Source: Hirsutella rhossiliensis
Taxonomy: Eukaryota > Ascomycota > Sordariomycetes > Hypocreales > Ophiocordycipitaceae
Reading direction: 5' to 3'
Assembly: GCF_020360975.1 (NCBI RefSeq)
Contig: NW_025408679.1
Location: 2,170,001 to 2,234,000, forward strand
Length of the DNA stretch: 64,000 nt
In this document: positions 20,561-32,182 of the stretch, in pieces
How positions within the stretch are numbered: the first letter of the stretch is position 1
Layout of the letters: every line of letters begins with the position of its first letter
The notes under the pieces: model-generated
The model's input: only the letters and a program-made list of their open reading frames with translations
Told to the model about the DNA's origin: nothing
Databases searched by the model: none
Position numbers and translations under genes: made by a program

Positions 20561-22364
20561 TCTGCACCTATAAAGCGTATTTCAAGTGCGAACGGGGGGA
20601 AGCCATCTAGCCCTTACAGCGCATGCTGGCAAGCTTGCTATGAGCGCAACCGCTTGCTCCGATGAAGTGGCCCAAACGAGAGATTGCGACACCACTGCCA
20701 GTGTCACTAGCAGTGAACTGCTAGCCAAGATCTTCATAATAACCAGCAAGCTCTGTTCATGACTATGACTTGTTCGCCTTACAGCGTGTTGCACGGAGTT
20801 TACGAGGGTCGAACTCCGGATCAAGAAATATAGAAGTCGAGTCCCATCCGCTATAAGTAGGGTGCCGGTACATGCAGCCTGCTAGAGTGCGGTTTAAATC
20901 GACGCCTCCACTCCAGGCAAGGTGTACGTGAGGTCTAGGGCGATGTAGTGGACTTCTGCACCTTGGCCGTCCTTGCCGATGGTTTCCACGCCGATCAATG
21001 ACTGGCAGGCGTTCGTCGCCTCTGTCTGGACTAAAGTTCCTTTCGAGCCGCCTCCTTGCCGGACGTGAGAGAGCCCAGTCCGTAAGCGAAGTAGACAGCA
21101 ATGTCTCAAGGAACCTGACGTGGCAAGATCCATTTGCGGCTGGATGCCAGTGCATTGTCAAAGTTGAGGGATAGGGAACGGTTCACTGCTACAGCTGCGC
21201 CATAGGGGCCAAACATGCCGCTTGTCATAAACATGGCATTTGCACCTCGAATCTTGGGGGAAATTGCGAGCTACCGCCAGAGTGGCGCGTACGTGGGATT
21301 AATGCATGGTGAGTACGGAGTTGGACTACTCTGTGACAAAGGGAGTTATCCACTTCAGCCCGGTAATCGCCGTTGTCACAACTTTTGACGTTGATAATGC
21401 GTAGTACTATACATGTTATACTGTAGTATTGAAGGGCGCATATTTGTCCTAAGCTGCCTAGCTGCACTTGTTGGTACAGCTGTCGACACCCATTCTGTTA
21501 TACGGCGGCGCCCCAGGACCTTGTCAACTAGACGTAGCCTCCGCGTCAGAGGTCCCTGTTGCGGTACTGTACAGACACTCCGGAACAAATACTCACTCTG
21601 AGAAATTGAAGTCGTTATAGCCAGCACTGTACTCTACGTGTAGCCATTCATTAATCGGGGTCTGGGATGTAGATGTCGTTCAACCCCCGTAGAGCTGCCG
21701 AGGCAAACCGACACATGACCATGCCCGGGACCCTCTCGCTCGAAGCTTCAGGTGCCGGGAGTCCAATCTTGCCTACACTGCCTTCCTCCAGAACGGTACC
21801 ATTAATTTTCTCCTCACGCAAGACAGCACTAGCTCGCCCGCAAGCGCTCTGGTATGGGCGGAACCGGGCCTGGGCGATGCCGACCACAGCTTGAACTCGG
21901 GAACGAATGCTTTGCTCTTAAATGCCCGTCAATAGAGGCCTGTTATGCGTTCACTAAGGCAGTTAACAGTTGCAGCTGTGTTCACGAATAAAGACACCGC
22001 GTTTCTCTCCGTGCTTTGAATACCAGCCACCAGTGCGGATCTGTATGGCTATGGTTAGCAAAGTTTCATGTAAGCGAGATTCTGTTACAGACCTCTCATT
22101 ATTCATAGCACCTCAACAGCAACTCGACGGAGGCAGTATGTGGGCTCCGCTGACCAAGGGCCACTGGTAACCTGTAACTTACAGGGCCCCGGCACCGATT
22201 GGCAAAGGACCAGTCACCCTGCCTTCTGCATGACAGGCCTCCGAACGCTGAAAGTAGTCTATACTAGCAGACTGACTACATACCGTTGCAATGTGTCGGG
22301 TAGACGATAGTAAGGCCAGTTTTATAAAGTACCGGTATATTGCATAAGAGAGAGCATTCCGTAG
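20561..22364. other. 1.8 kb without a supported gene
   Basis: Minus-strand open frames of 132 codons (20763-21161) and 78 codons (21651-21887, ending GLNDIYIPDPD) read like remnants of host coding sequence. They have no start context, introns or motif that I can name. Nothing else stands out. Confidence 0.4.
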
Positions 22365-23493
22365 CTATTGTACCCAACGGTAATATCGAGGTACAGTATA
22401 TTCAGCTACGATGATTAGGTCAGAGAGGGATTCAATCGGCCATCTGGACGCCTTGTGCCAGATTTGCTCAAGAAAAGGATGCTAAACCTATTAGAAAAAT
22501 GTGCGATTGGAATACTCGTATATGAGTCGAATAGCCTTACCTTTCTTAGATCTCGAGGACCATCCGCTGACGTAATTGATGACAAGAACCCCAAGATTTG
22601 TGACTGGCGCCAACACGCTTGTTTCTCCACACCAACATTGCCGCCTTCTAACACGTATTTCTGCATGAGTCTCATGGTGATTGTAGCAAGTCCCTTCAAG
22701 TCTCTGGTTTTATTCTCGGATGAAGCTGGTACACACGTGTCATATTGTGCTCCATAGTCGGTCAGCTGATTCGTCCACCGGACGGGATCCATCGGTACTC
22801 ACCTAGCTTAACGAGGCCAGTCCTGTGAAGGAGAACGTTATCACAACTGAGCAATCCGTGTGCGCGTTCGAGGCTCTCAAGGCACATTAGGCCGTCTAAG
22901 ATCTATGTAAATCAGTTTCTTGTTGCAACATAGCGGCTAGAATTATCTCGAACCTGTCCTAATATTATCCCAATCTCCTTGCTGCTTGGGAAAGCGGTCG
23001 ACCTCACAATATGCTCTAGCGGTGTATGCATCTCTTCGTAGACAACATATAGGGCGCTTTCTGTTGAGAATACCTCTAATGCAGCGATATTATTGGAATG
23101 TCGCAGCTTACGCAGCCATTCCAACGTCTCGTTCTCCTTGTCTTTCTTGACCGACTTCACACCAACCATATCCAAAGAGCCTTTCTTTCTTGACACAATT
23201 ACTTCGCCGCCCAAGTCAAGCAAGGTGATTATTTTCTTGTATTTTGTCCAAGGAGACACTCTTTGCACCGCAAGAGTTCCTTCAGACTGCGCTGCATTGT
23301 TTTTAGTCGAGATGCCAACATGGGGTTGAGCCTTCTCTTCCCTCTTCTTTTGCAGTTTGTTGGGAGCCAAAATTGGCAAGTTGGAAAAGGGTGCTGTTGG
23401 TAGAAGCGAGTTCGATTGGTACTCCTTGCTCGCTTTGAGCTCCTGAGGGCTAACAAAAATCTGTGTGCCACGATCGCCACCTACGCTGCCCAT
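22365..23493 (-). CDS. Fungal protein-kinase-fold pseudokinase, four exons
   Basis: My model is exons 23493-22954, 22902-22803, 22725-22541 and 22481-22365. All splice phases agree and give 313 codons plus stop. The first splice donor (GTTCGA) is atypical. The N-lobe has VGVKSVKK (the VAIK-type Lys), WLRKLRHSNNIAALEVF and an ALYVVYEEMH hinge. The catalytic loop reads AHGLLSCDNVLLH: the Asn-like position remains but the HRD Asp is gone. No DFG follows; the frame goes VKLASSENKTRDLKGLA. The tail has HPFLEQIW after the last intron. The Gly-rich loop is also poor. I infer a catalytically dead kinase fold, perhaps a scaffold or regulator. It stands alone, without related neighbours. It is one of the few uninterrupted frames here. 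Confidence 0.7.
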
Positions 23494-24414
23494 AATGGCG
23501 ATCTAAACGCAAGATTGGCTCAGCAGCATCACGCGCCTCACAGTACCCGAAAATGATATAGTTCAATACGACAGAGCCAAGGGTTATAAACCTCAGGGAT
23601 AACTGGGCGATATATCAGGTTCGATTATTACTTTCAGACCATTTGCTGTGCTACCGAAGCTGCTTGCGCTGTGCCCATCATGCCACCCTCTTCTGGCTGC
23701 ATGGAGTAATCCGATGGAAGACGGCAAGCGTTGGCAGTCCATATCCACTTGGCGACTTTTTGGAATGAACATGAAGGTTAGTCACTGGACCAGTATCCAG
23801 GCCCGCGCCAACACCCCAGAAAAGCCTACTGGGAGGGGAGATTGCAGTAACTGCCACATCCACGTTACTGTACTGTAATTGGTGACGTCGCTAGAGTACA
23901 GTATAAATCTCTTTGGGAGAGCCAGACGGCGTTACAGAACAGGTTGACAAGCTGTCTCGCAAGGTGAAGCCCCCAGTCCATTATCCAACTGTATTCTTAA
24001 GTTCCGGAACAGTCTTCGTCCACATAAGCCTAGCAGCTGCTTTCCGTTGGACATTTGAGATCTCCAGAGATGCTACAGGTACAACTAGACTTATAGCGAC
24101 ACGACTTCCTCGGACCAGTTCCGTGTTGCACCATCACGTATATCACTTGATATGAAATAACACTCCCCAGCAACAGTGATTATTCAACGAGATCGCTTAA
24201 GTTAAGAAGACTCCCCGGTTATCGAATAGTACTGGAATAGGAAGCTTCGCTCTGATATCCGCGCTCCACAGTAAAACATGACGTATAGCGACGGTCAAAA
24301 ACTGGTTTGCTGCTCGCCGGAGGAACTTTACACGGCTCCAGAAGGCAGTCGCAAGGTGACTCTGCGCCAGCACCTTGTATAGGCTGATCCTGTTATTGTA
24401 TATCCGTTATTCGA
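23494..24414. other. Intergenic, no gene seen
   Basis: About 0.9 kb upstream of the pseudokinase. Short open frames only. It should include the pseudokinase promoter. Confidence 0.4.
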
Positions 24415-24873
24415 ATGGAATGCCTTCAACCCTGGCATCTCTGGCCTTCCGCTACTTCAAGATCTTGCGACGAGAACCGACGCCCTCGGATGCTCTTTGC
24501 AGCAGAGGCCAGAGAGATATTCTACGGAGAGAATGAGTTTCTGGTCTGGTGGGATGGCCTTCACGAGTTTCTGCAGCCTCTTTGGAGCGAAAGGGTCTAT
24601 GAGAGTAGTGTTGGGAATTTGATACGCAAAGTTGTTGTGCGCTACGATATGTGAGATATGGGTCACAAAGCACGCCACTTCGCGACAGAGCTAAAGCGTC
24701 TGTTTGAATTGACAGGAGCTCAGCGAGTCGCGATTGAGCTACAGGGCAGCGGAACAGCCGAAGGAAGTGACATTGGAACACAAGCCGTCATACAGGGCAT
24801 TGCAGTCACCGTCAAGGCCCTGATAGACTACTTCGGTTATGTCTTCACGATACACAAGGCTGTCGGAGGGTAG
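24415..24873 (+). pseudogene. Fragment of a conserved fungal protein (2EXR/DUF7730-like)
   Basis: Two consecutive frames separated by a TGA at 24652-24654 read as one protein. First comes EAREIFYGENEFLVWWDGLHEF with NLIRKVVVRYDM. After the stop come ELKRLFELTGAQRVAIELQG and ALIDYFGYVFTIHK. The AREIFYGENEF block, then an IRK-V-V-R strand, then a hydrophobic helix resembles the widespread fungal proteins annotated 2EXR or DUF7730. The function of these is unknown. The first ATG lacks the usual upstream domain, so it is probably a decayed internal piece. The family name is from memory of motif shape. Confidence 0.4.
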
Positions 24874-25998
24874 GTTTTGCTGAATGCCGCAGAATTCTCA
24901 AACCTGCGCTCGTACTGGGACTCACCTTCCGTAGCAGCGAGGGGAGAGAGCAAGCACGAGTCAAGCGGCTTTCAAAGAGATCATGCAAATGCAGGTGGAG
25001 CGTTGGATACGGGCACAGACAGTGACAAGCTCAAGCTTGCCTATTCTTGGCCATGAGGGTGGACAGACATTTCTTGGTAACCGCCGATCTTGGCAGCTGC
25101 CCAGGCTTTGGAGAGGGAGCTCGTGTGGTGGGGGCAGACTGCTTGGCAGTGAGAAGCAATACCCGGTTCCGTAGACGAAGCCAGGCCAAAAGGTGCACGT
25201 AGCATCAGATGCATGACTCCGCTTAATCCGGGACGGCGCGGAATTGACTACTTAAGCATTGCGACTTTGTTACACGATACCATTCTCCAGAATATGGCGC
25301 GCCTGACTCGTCCACCATGTGTAACCAAAATCAGATTTTGCTATAACTCGTAGGCATGAGCATCGCGATTCCCACAAGGCAATTCCAAGGAGATGATGGA
25401 GCGTGTACCGAGACGACCAGCGCTCCGGCCGCCGGAGGCGCCACAGACCTACCGGACAATCAATCTTGTACGAACACCCGTTCATAATATAATCACTGTG
25501 AGATGCTGACGAGAAGGGTGGAGGCCTTGATGATACGTCTGAGAAGGACATGGAGGCATTCTTTGACTGCATACTGCGCGACGAACCGCACGAGGTGGCG
25601 ACCGTGAAGCAGGTTCAGCGAGCACTGGCGCCAATCAAGGCGGCGCTGAAGTCTAGGGCAGCACAGAATAGCAACTGTCGAGGGGCCAGGAGCCGCCGGG
25701 TCTCGTTCAAATTGCCGGCGTCTTCTTTTCAATCACATCGTTGAGGCACATGGATTCTACTGACGAAGCATTTCTGTCGAGGTTATATCTGGACAAGTCT
25801 GCACATTCCCGCACGCGTTCTTCCATAGCTAACACCCGCATTCATCTGCCTTGTACACGATGTGCTGGCGCGCGCATGCGGATGCAAGTCCAGAGTGGGC
25901 ACAGCAACGACGTCATGGGGAGCACTTAGCCACTTGCGTGCGCATTACAGGACTCACCGTAGCCGCAGCACCTTCTGGGCCTGTCAATCCATCCAGTT
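24874..25998. other. Intergenic, no gene supported
   Basis: Scattered open frames (for example 25550-25744) without recognisable motifs. The first few hundred bases may be further remnants of the 24.4-kb gene fragment. Confidence 0.4.
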
Positions 25999-27240
25999 GT
26001 GGCTATTGCCACCTTGATAGGCAAATCAGGTGTGCGTTATAGATTTAACCAAATACTGGTGTATAGTGAGTGGGTTGAGGTCCATAGAAGCAGGCATATG
26101 TGGCCGTCGGCTTTGTCCTTGTGCCTTTGCGGCCCTTTGGTCACCTCACAGGCGTATCGACAGAGCCGTGCGCTGCTTCAATCCATGCCATCCGACCGTC
26201 GCGCGAATGGGCAAAACCTCGAGGCGGAGCGCGGAAGACGCCCTCCTCCACCGCAATCACCGCGCAGCGCGCCAGCCGATCCATACGAGTTTCCGGACAC
26301 AAGCTCTAACGACGCGGAGTCAGCCCCTAGGAGCACAGCTGATAATACTGCTGGACATAGGCGCAGAGCCTCTGACAACGCTGGTACCGTGGAGCCGCAC
26401 GGCATAGCAGATGTGCCGAACCACTCCACCGAGAACACAACTGTTCCGGCTGTCCATTCTATCGAGCACGTTGACCCGGATCCAAGCCGTGACCAAGCAG
26501 CTGCAGACGCGAACCAGCTTGAGGACGACATAGCCTGGCTATCAGATGCGTCTTTCGAGTTTGATACAAGTCTCCTCGAAAATCTGTTCGCAGAAAACAA
26601 TTCGGAAGGGAGGCGGTCTGTCACCCCCGACGAGCCCAGCACTCAGGTGAAGCCCGGTGACGTACGTGAAAAGAAGGCTAGACAACCCGGAACGGCCTGG
26701 CGGCGCCTTGCTCGGTACTCCTTAATGTTGCTCGATAATATCCTGTCTTCACACACTAGGAAAACAACGTTGTCGGGGTGCGCTCCTGTTAGAGCCCGCC
26801 AAAGATACATTATGTGCACTGACGCTACATGTATTTCTGTACCATGTACGCCTTCTAACATGCCTGTGTGGCTATGGCGCTTCTTAATGCCACGTGGCGA
26901 TCCAGTCAGTAGACTTTGCTTCCTCTTGGGGCACGTCTGCTGGGCCGCACAAGGCAAGCATCCTCCACCTTCTTTTTCTGGCGCTGTGGTCAGTTTCTTG
27001 ACGCGGAAGAAGTCTGCAACACTGTTTGCTGTGGGTGTCTCAGCGGGTGCTCCTCCAGGCTACTCTTCCGCGCTGCTCGATTTATCCGATACAACCTCGC
27101 GCAAGCCCGAGTTACCCTCGGCAGAGACAGTTGGTCGTGGGGCATCGGATCTTGGTGATCAGTTATCCTGCACCATGTGCCTCTGCCCTTTGTTGCCGCT
27201 GGAATGCCCCGCAATATATAAGTCCACGATAGTGTTGTAG
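25999..27240 (+). CDS. Hypothetical protein, Pro/Ser/Asp-rich
   Basis: A 413-codon open frame. A more likely start is the ATG at 26187 (MPSDRRANGQNLE). From there the first 180 residues are polar and low in complexity, with acidic stretches (QLEDDIAWLSDASFEFDTSLLE). The composition suggests a disordered, perhaps nuclear, protein. After about 26720 the composition changes to Cys-, Leu- and Arg-rich, so the end may be non-coding or an unrecognised intron may start. I do not recognise a family. The gene may be real only in its first half, and expression data would decide. Confidence 0.3.
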   Translation: MAIATLIGKSGVRYRFNQILVYSEWVEVHRSRHMWPSALSLCLCGPLVTSQAYRQSRALLQSMPSDRRANGQNLEAERGRRPPPPQSPRSAPADPYEFPDTSSNDAESAPRSTADNTAGHRRRASDNAGTVEPHGIADVPNHSTENTTVPAVHSIEHVDPDPSRDQAAADANQLEDDIAWLSDASFEFDTSLLENLFAENNSEGRRSVTPDEPSTQVKPGDVREKKARQPGTAWRRLARYSLMLLDNILSSHTRKTTLSGCAPVRARQRYIMCTDATCISVPCTPSNMPVWLWRFLMPRGDPVSRLCFLLGHVCWAAQGKHPPPSFSGAVVSFLTRKKSATLFAVGVSAGAPPGYSSALLDLSDTTSRKPELPSAETVGRGASDLGDQLSCTMCLCPLLPLECPAIYKSTIVL

Positions 27241-27452
27241 GTGTTCCGTGGATGGGTAGCAGGGCAGATGGGACGGCGAAGGAAAGGTCTGTGATACCCC
27301 AGGCTTTGTCCAGATCTCAGAGATGGCGTGTGATGCTTCGAAGTTGGGACCACCTTAGCCATGATGGCTGTTGTTTCGGTTGAGTGCACTCGATGTTTGA
27401 AGGATGGTAAAGATATGCCTGAAGAGGAATACCACGCTTACCCTCCTTTTTG

Positions 27453-27470
27453 CCCCCCCCCCCCCCCCCC
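27453..27470 (+). repeat. 18-C homopolymer
   Basis: Eighteen consecutive C followed by further C-rich sequence, just inside the left end of the Fot element. Its true length is uncertain in any assembly. Confidence 0.9.
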
Positions 27471-27526
27471 ACCCTTCCCCCCTCTCCCTTATATTTCAGC
27501 CAATTATCGAGATGTAAATAGAAAAG

Positions 27527-29265
27527 CTACATCACACTACTTGGCTTTTTGTCTTTGCATGACGCGACCGGGTCGGGTAGTGCGCTGGAAGACCCAGATA
27601 CGCTGATCTCAATCACCGAAGCTGTCTCCGTCTCCTCCTCCACCTCCTCCTCCTCCGAGTCGCAATTCACCACAGCCGCTTTCTTTGGACTCCCGAGCTC
27701 GGGGACAATCTCACCGGCCGCCAAAGCTTCGGCGAGGCACATGAAGCGTCTAATTGAGTTAGGGATCGCTCTTCTCTTTCTTCATCTCTTCAGCCTGTCC
27801 ACTTCCTCCTCCAGCCTAGCAATTTTATCAACATGTTCTGCTAGTGTCTGTTCTTGAGTTTCCCAGCCTTTATCTATTTTGGCATATTGCCTCCGAGTCG
27901 TAGGTGTTCTGGCCTTGCCAAGATCACAATATGGTGGCTGGATTTCAGGGTGTCGTCAAAGTCCAAAACCGGCCTATATTCCGGGGATGCCGCAACTTTG
28001 TCTTCTTGGATCTCAGGATTACCCGACGCCTTGAATCGCGAAATTGGCCAATTTCCAGTGGTTCTCCAACCGGACAAGATGTTTCTTGTTGTCAGTCTCG
28101 TTTGACGTGCCGTGGCATACGCACGTATAAAGTTGACCTTGTCAACAGGCGTGGAATTCGTCAAAGACGCCAGTCCGTCAAGCTCCTTCCTGTAGGCTGC
28201 CTTTATAGCATTTAAAACTCCATTGTCTAATGGCTGGAGGCCATGAGAACAGTAAGATGAAAGATAACAACTCAGAAAGCACGTAGCCATCCACTTATTC
28301 TATCGTCAATCAGCAGGGCCTCAATGCCATAAATATAAAGGACGAACAGTTGCATGACTCCCGTATCCATCCAGAATGACAAGCATGGCCTCAGAGTCGT
28401 CTTGAGGTCGCGTCTGAGGCAAATAAACTTCATCAAGCCATTCAACGGCAATGTGGTTGTCCGTCCATCCACTTGGTGAATTTATGTAGTGCCAGTCCGC
28501 AAATCTCCGAAACTCCTCCTTAAACCACTGTTTCTGGAGGCTTCTATCCTTAAATATGATGCCTGGAGTCAAGGTGCGCCCGTTGGCGGTGATGGCCTCT
28601 AGAAAAGTGGTCCAACCGCGGGACTGGGGTCCATTGAGAAGAGTCTTCCGTTTGGGTTCCGAACTTCTAACCACCAGACTGTCTAGACTTAGCAAAGAAA
28701 TCGGGTTGACTTGTATCGCTTATGGAGAGTCCATTGCAAACCAAAGCCCGACATAATCCCCCATTCATCAATGTTCACGGTGTTCTCTGGCTTGATCCAC
28801 CCGTACTCTTTCTCCCTGATGTCAAAGTACCAGTGCACTGCTTTGGGAGTAAATGAGTCGAATCGGTTGGCTTCATAATGCCTACCGACCTTGCTTCTAA
28901 GTTTTGGATGACGTTGAATGAGCTTTTCTACCCGATGACGTCCCAATTTTGAGTCGCAGCCTTGCTTTTTCAGAACGGCAACTACGCAGGCGCGAATTTG
29001 ACTCTGGGACGGAAAATAACCCAGAGATTCTTGGCGAAGAGTCCAGGCATCCAAGTTGGCCCCCTGGTCTCTGGATAAGTACTTTCCAGGCTGATTCTGG
29101 TCAGTTAATGCCGACTGACTTCGCATTCTGTTGGAAATAGTCCTCTGGGGTATCCCCTCATTTCTGACAAGCCCGGCGCTGCGACAGACCTTTATCAGTG
29201 ACATCGAGGATTGCCTCAGCCATCATGACCTCTGTATAGATCGAACGAGGCCTTTTTGGATGCAT
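27527..29265 (-). pseudogene. Fot/pogo transposase, copy 1
   Basis: It starts MHPKRPRSIYTEVMMAEAI at 29265. A psq-type helix-turn-helix follows, with a frame change near 29175, then GIPQRTISNRM and a CENP-B-type HTH (LGYFPSQSQIRACVVAVL). The DDE_1 core keeps all three acidic residues: NIDEWGIMSG (near 28765), VILDGYGSH (near 28370) and HGLQPLDNGVL (near 28230). The tail is the usual coiled coil (EEEVDRLKR) and RRFMCLAEALAAGE, ending in an acidic stretch at 27527. Full length would be about 575 residues, normal for Fot1. Frame changes near 29175, 28695, 28310 and 27780 break it. It would cut and paste the element at TA. Confidence 0.8.
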
Positions 29266-29562
29266 TAATGACGGGTGGTGGAGGATGAGCAAGAGTGGAA
29301 AGCAAAGGAGATTATGGGTCGAAATTGCCATTTTGCGATGCCAGGGTCTCACGGACCACGACACCTAGGGTCATCAGCTGACTTCAAAAAATGTAGGTAC
29401 AGTCATTTCTATACCTGCTACAGGTGACGGCTCATGAAAAGCTTTAAGATTGAGTAGATTCTGTATAAGTGAAGTTGGTCCAATTGGTATGGAGCGGCAA
29501 CATTTTTGCGGAGCATAAGGGGGGGTGAGCAGAGGGGGTGAGCAGAGGGGGTGTAAGCATGG

Positions 29563-30074
29563 TACCCTCAAAAGTGTCTGTCGACTAGAGAGAGTTTAGT
29601 CCCTCGACAGCAACCCAATTGCACTCTATATGCACCATCAATTCCCGTTCCCGTTCCCATGCTGCCGACCCTTGCTGCCCGATGACACCACATGGTATGG
29701 TGCGCAGGGCGTGCCTGTTTCGAATTGAGTTTCACGACGCTTCGCAGAGCGCTGGTGAGCACTGGCCCGCATATGTCTCTATGAGACATTGCTACCACAC
29801 AGTGGTGCTCGTGGAAGTGGCAGTTTGAATCTCGGGTCTAGGCTAGTATAGGCCTTGAATTCGTTGTCCCCTATTGTCTCATGTCTTTTTAAGTGATATA
29901 CGTCGATCATTAGGTTCTCGTCCGGGAGCTCCTGGTTTACGATGGCGGCGCAAAGATCACGTGCTTGGGAGAGCCAGTGCCTCAGGGGATCTGATCCATT
30001 TGCAAGCCGAGATTGGATCTCTGCAATAGTTCGCTGCTTGTTACGCATGTTGCGGATTGATGGCGTACCAGGTA
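29563..30074. other. Short intergenic segment with one unassigned frame
   Basis: A minus-strand frame (29779-30048, with SLANGSDP-like and LPDENLMIDVYHL stretches) looks protein-like, but I cannot name it. Otherwise I see nothing. Confidence 0.35.
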
Positions 30075-30150
30075 CTTGGGGGGACTAAAATCCGTCCCGG
30101 TGCATGACTTGACATGCGCGGGAATCGGGACGGATTTTAGTCCCCCCAAG
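30075..30150. mobile_element. 76-bp MITE with perfect 25-bp TIRs
   Basis: The perfect inverted repeat 30075-30099 / 30126-30150 (CTTGGGGGGACTAAAATCCG and onward) surrounds a 26-bp spacer. TA flanks both ends (30073-30074 and 30151-30152), as for Tc1-mariner/pogo targets. It overlaps the last codons of the MATE gene. Confidence 0.75.
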
Positions 30151-31724
30151 TAACCACTTCCAAGTGTGCCCTCCCCGTTCTCAGAGTCCACGCCCACAGC
30201 CCTAGGACCGCCATGATGCAGATGAAGCTCATCACCAGACTGCCTCCAAACGTCAGCGCATGGTATGTCCAGGCGTTGTTCTTATCCAGATTGGCGACCT
30301 GGCAGACGATAGTCCAGGGCAGGACGTATAAAAACGTGCTGGCCAAGCTCTGCCAAAGATACCATTTCGGCCGCGTCGCGAGCAAGATCGCGCTCATCTG
30401 CGTCGACACGGCGTACACAATATAGCAATAGTCCAACGTCCTCCACATTCGTGCGGCCACTTCGGCCACTTCGTCACTGCCGCTCAAGTACCGTGCGAAC
30501 GAGCGTGCTCCCACAAAATACATAGCGATGCAGAGTGGCACTTCGAATGCGAGCGCCACGGCGGCGGAGATGAACGCCGGACGGACGATTCGACACAAGG
30601 ACGCCAGGCTCGTCCGGGGCCGGAGCGTGGCGATGCCAGTGTCCCTCCGCCAGCGGCCCCAGTTGTGTCCCACAAAGGTGAGTGTCGTGGCTTCCAAGGC
30701 CGACACGGGGACCATGACGAGACCCCAACGGATGGTGTTGAAGACGCCCCAAGCCGTGGCGTACACTGTACCCAAGGATACTATTGTGGTGACTAACCAC
30801 AAATAAAAGGCGTTTCGAATGGCCGACTCGACAAAGGTCGGGATGGCAGGGCGAAGCAGGATCTTGAGGGCGCAGAGACTGGGGCCGTGCGGATGGCCGA
30901 TCGTTCCTCTCCTTGGCCCGAGGTAGTTTCTGAACAAGAAGTAGGCGAGGCCGCCGAACGCAGCCGCAAGATTGCAGGCCAGCTGGATGCTCGCCTGCAA
31001 ATTCACGGTCGGCTCGAGGCTCCCAACTCTGAAAGTCGAGATCAGCAGCAAGTCGAGGATAATATTTACAGCGAACTTGATGCAGCTCAATATGAGGGCA
31101 ACGTCGGGCTCGTCGAGGGCTCTCGTCGCTGCGGCAATGGCAGCCTCGATGGCACCGCTGAGTACCGAGAAGCTGCCGATGCGCACGTACGTGATGCTCT
31201 GCTGGCGCACCTCGAGGGGCACGAAGCCTTTGGCGAAAGTCTCTGCGGCGCCGAGCAGTATGAGCGAAAGGGCGAGCCCTAGAAGGGCCTGCGCGAGGAT
31301 GAGGGTATGTGCCAAGGCTAATCGTTGGCTGTGTTTGCGAGAGCACTTGTCGCCGATGGTGGTCCATGAGGCGCGGGAGACCTCGTTGATGACCTCGGCA
31401 ATGGTGGCAATGTACGTGTAGACGCTGGGAATGGAGCTGGTTAGTGGCGGAAGGAGGGATCCGTCTTTTCTGAAGGGAGGACGAGGCTGCTGACTCTGTG
31501 GTGACGACCATGCTTGAGTCGATTCGGGCCACCCAGAGCTTGGCCAGGGTGCTGTATATGGCCGGAAGCAGGAATGCGGCCACGTTAAACGAGAGGGCCA
31601 CTGAATATCTGTCCCGTCGCCGGCGGGACACTCGGGTGCCCACGAGGGCATCATGGCCCTGTGCTTGTATCTCGGTCGACGGCGCCGGAGACGCGTTCCA
31701 CGTCACCGTGGCGCCGTCTCCCAT
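30137..31724 (-). CDS. MATE-family transporter, two exons
   Basis: My model is exons 31724-31495 and 31424-30137, with a 70-bp intron (donor GTCAGC, acceptor CCCAG). It gives 505 residues and the continuous segment [20 protein letters not shown] across the junction. The protein is strongly hydrophobic with about twelve membrane segments. Examples are [51 protein letters not shown] and [10 protein letters not shown]...[16 protein letters not shown] proteins export drugs and metabolites in exchange for H+ or Na+; the substrate cannot be told. The frame is intact. The last codons (TWGD-stop) come from a MITE, so the native C-terminus may have been longer or different. No metabolic genes adjoin it. 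Confidence 0.72.
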
Positions 31725-31911
31725 GTCTTGTCGAGTGAGAGCTAAAGAAGAGGAGGTCGGCCCTATGTTTGTTGGCGAGGTTGACGAGGGGCGGCCTCAT
31801 TGACGAGACGATGATGCAGCGTCACCTCGAGAGAAGCTACATGTAGGTATCAAACGACCGTTGGGACCTACCTACTTGAGGTTAAACCTTTGGCATCCCT
31901 CACTGCATCGA

Positions 31912-32015
31912 GTAATCAAACATACACTCCTGATTTTCAAACATACACTCCCGACCTAAGCCCCATTTGGAAGAATACCCCGCCACCAAAATTTGGCGCG
32001 CGCTTTCCCAACGCC
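31912..32015 (+). repeat. Left TIR of the MULE
   Basis: 104 bp, with one mismatch to the reverse complement of 42788-42891. Confidence 0.9.
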
Positions 32016-32182
32016 CTGGCTTGCCGTGACCATCGCCGCCGCCCACCCGCCCAGCCACCTGCCTTTTGGCCGCCATCTGCATTTTCGCAATCATCAACAA
32101 TTGAAGCTATCACCACTTGACTCAACACAACAGCAACGCCGCCGCCGCCTACCGCAATAGTCACGTCTAGTCAATCGTCCCG

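Larger units (their letters stand above)
27432..29562 (-). mobile_element. Fot/pogo (Tc1-mariner) DNA transposon, copy 1
   Basis: TA dinucleotides at 27430-27431 and 29563-29564 flank imperfect ends: CCACGCTTACCC on the left, and CCATGCTTACACCC when the right end is read inward. Inside the right end a GAGCAGAGGGGGT unit is repeated. Inside the left end lies an 18-C run (27453-27470). The ends are less certain than the transposase. Confidence 0.6.

Noticed and set aside
26178..26642. Minus-strand 154-codon open frame in the 26-kb region
   Set aside because: It lies opposite the longer plus-strand frame and has no motif. Neither is strong, but the plus frame has more protein-like composition.
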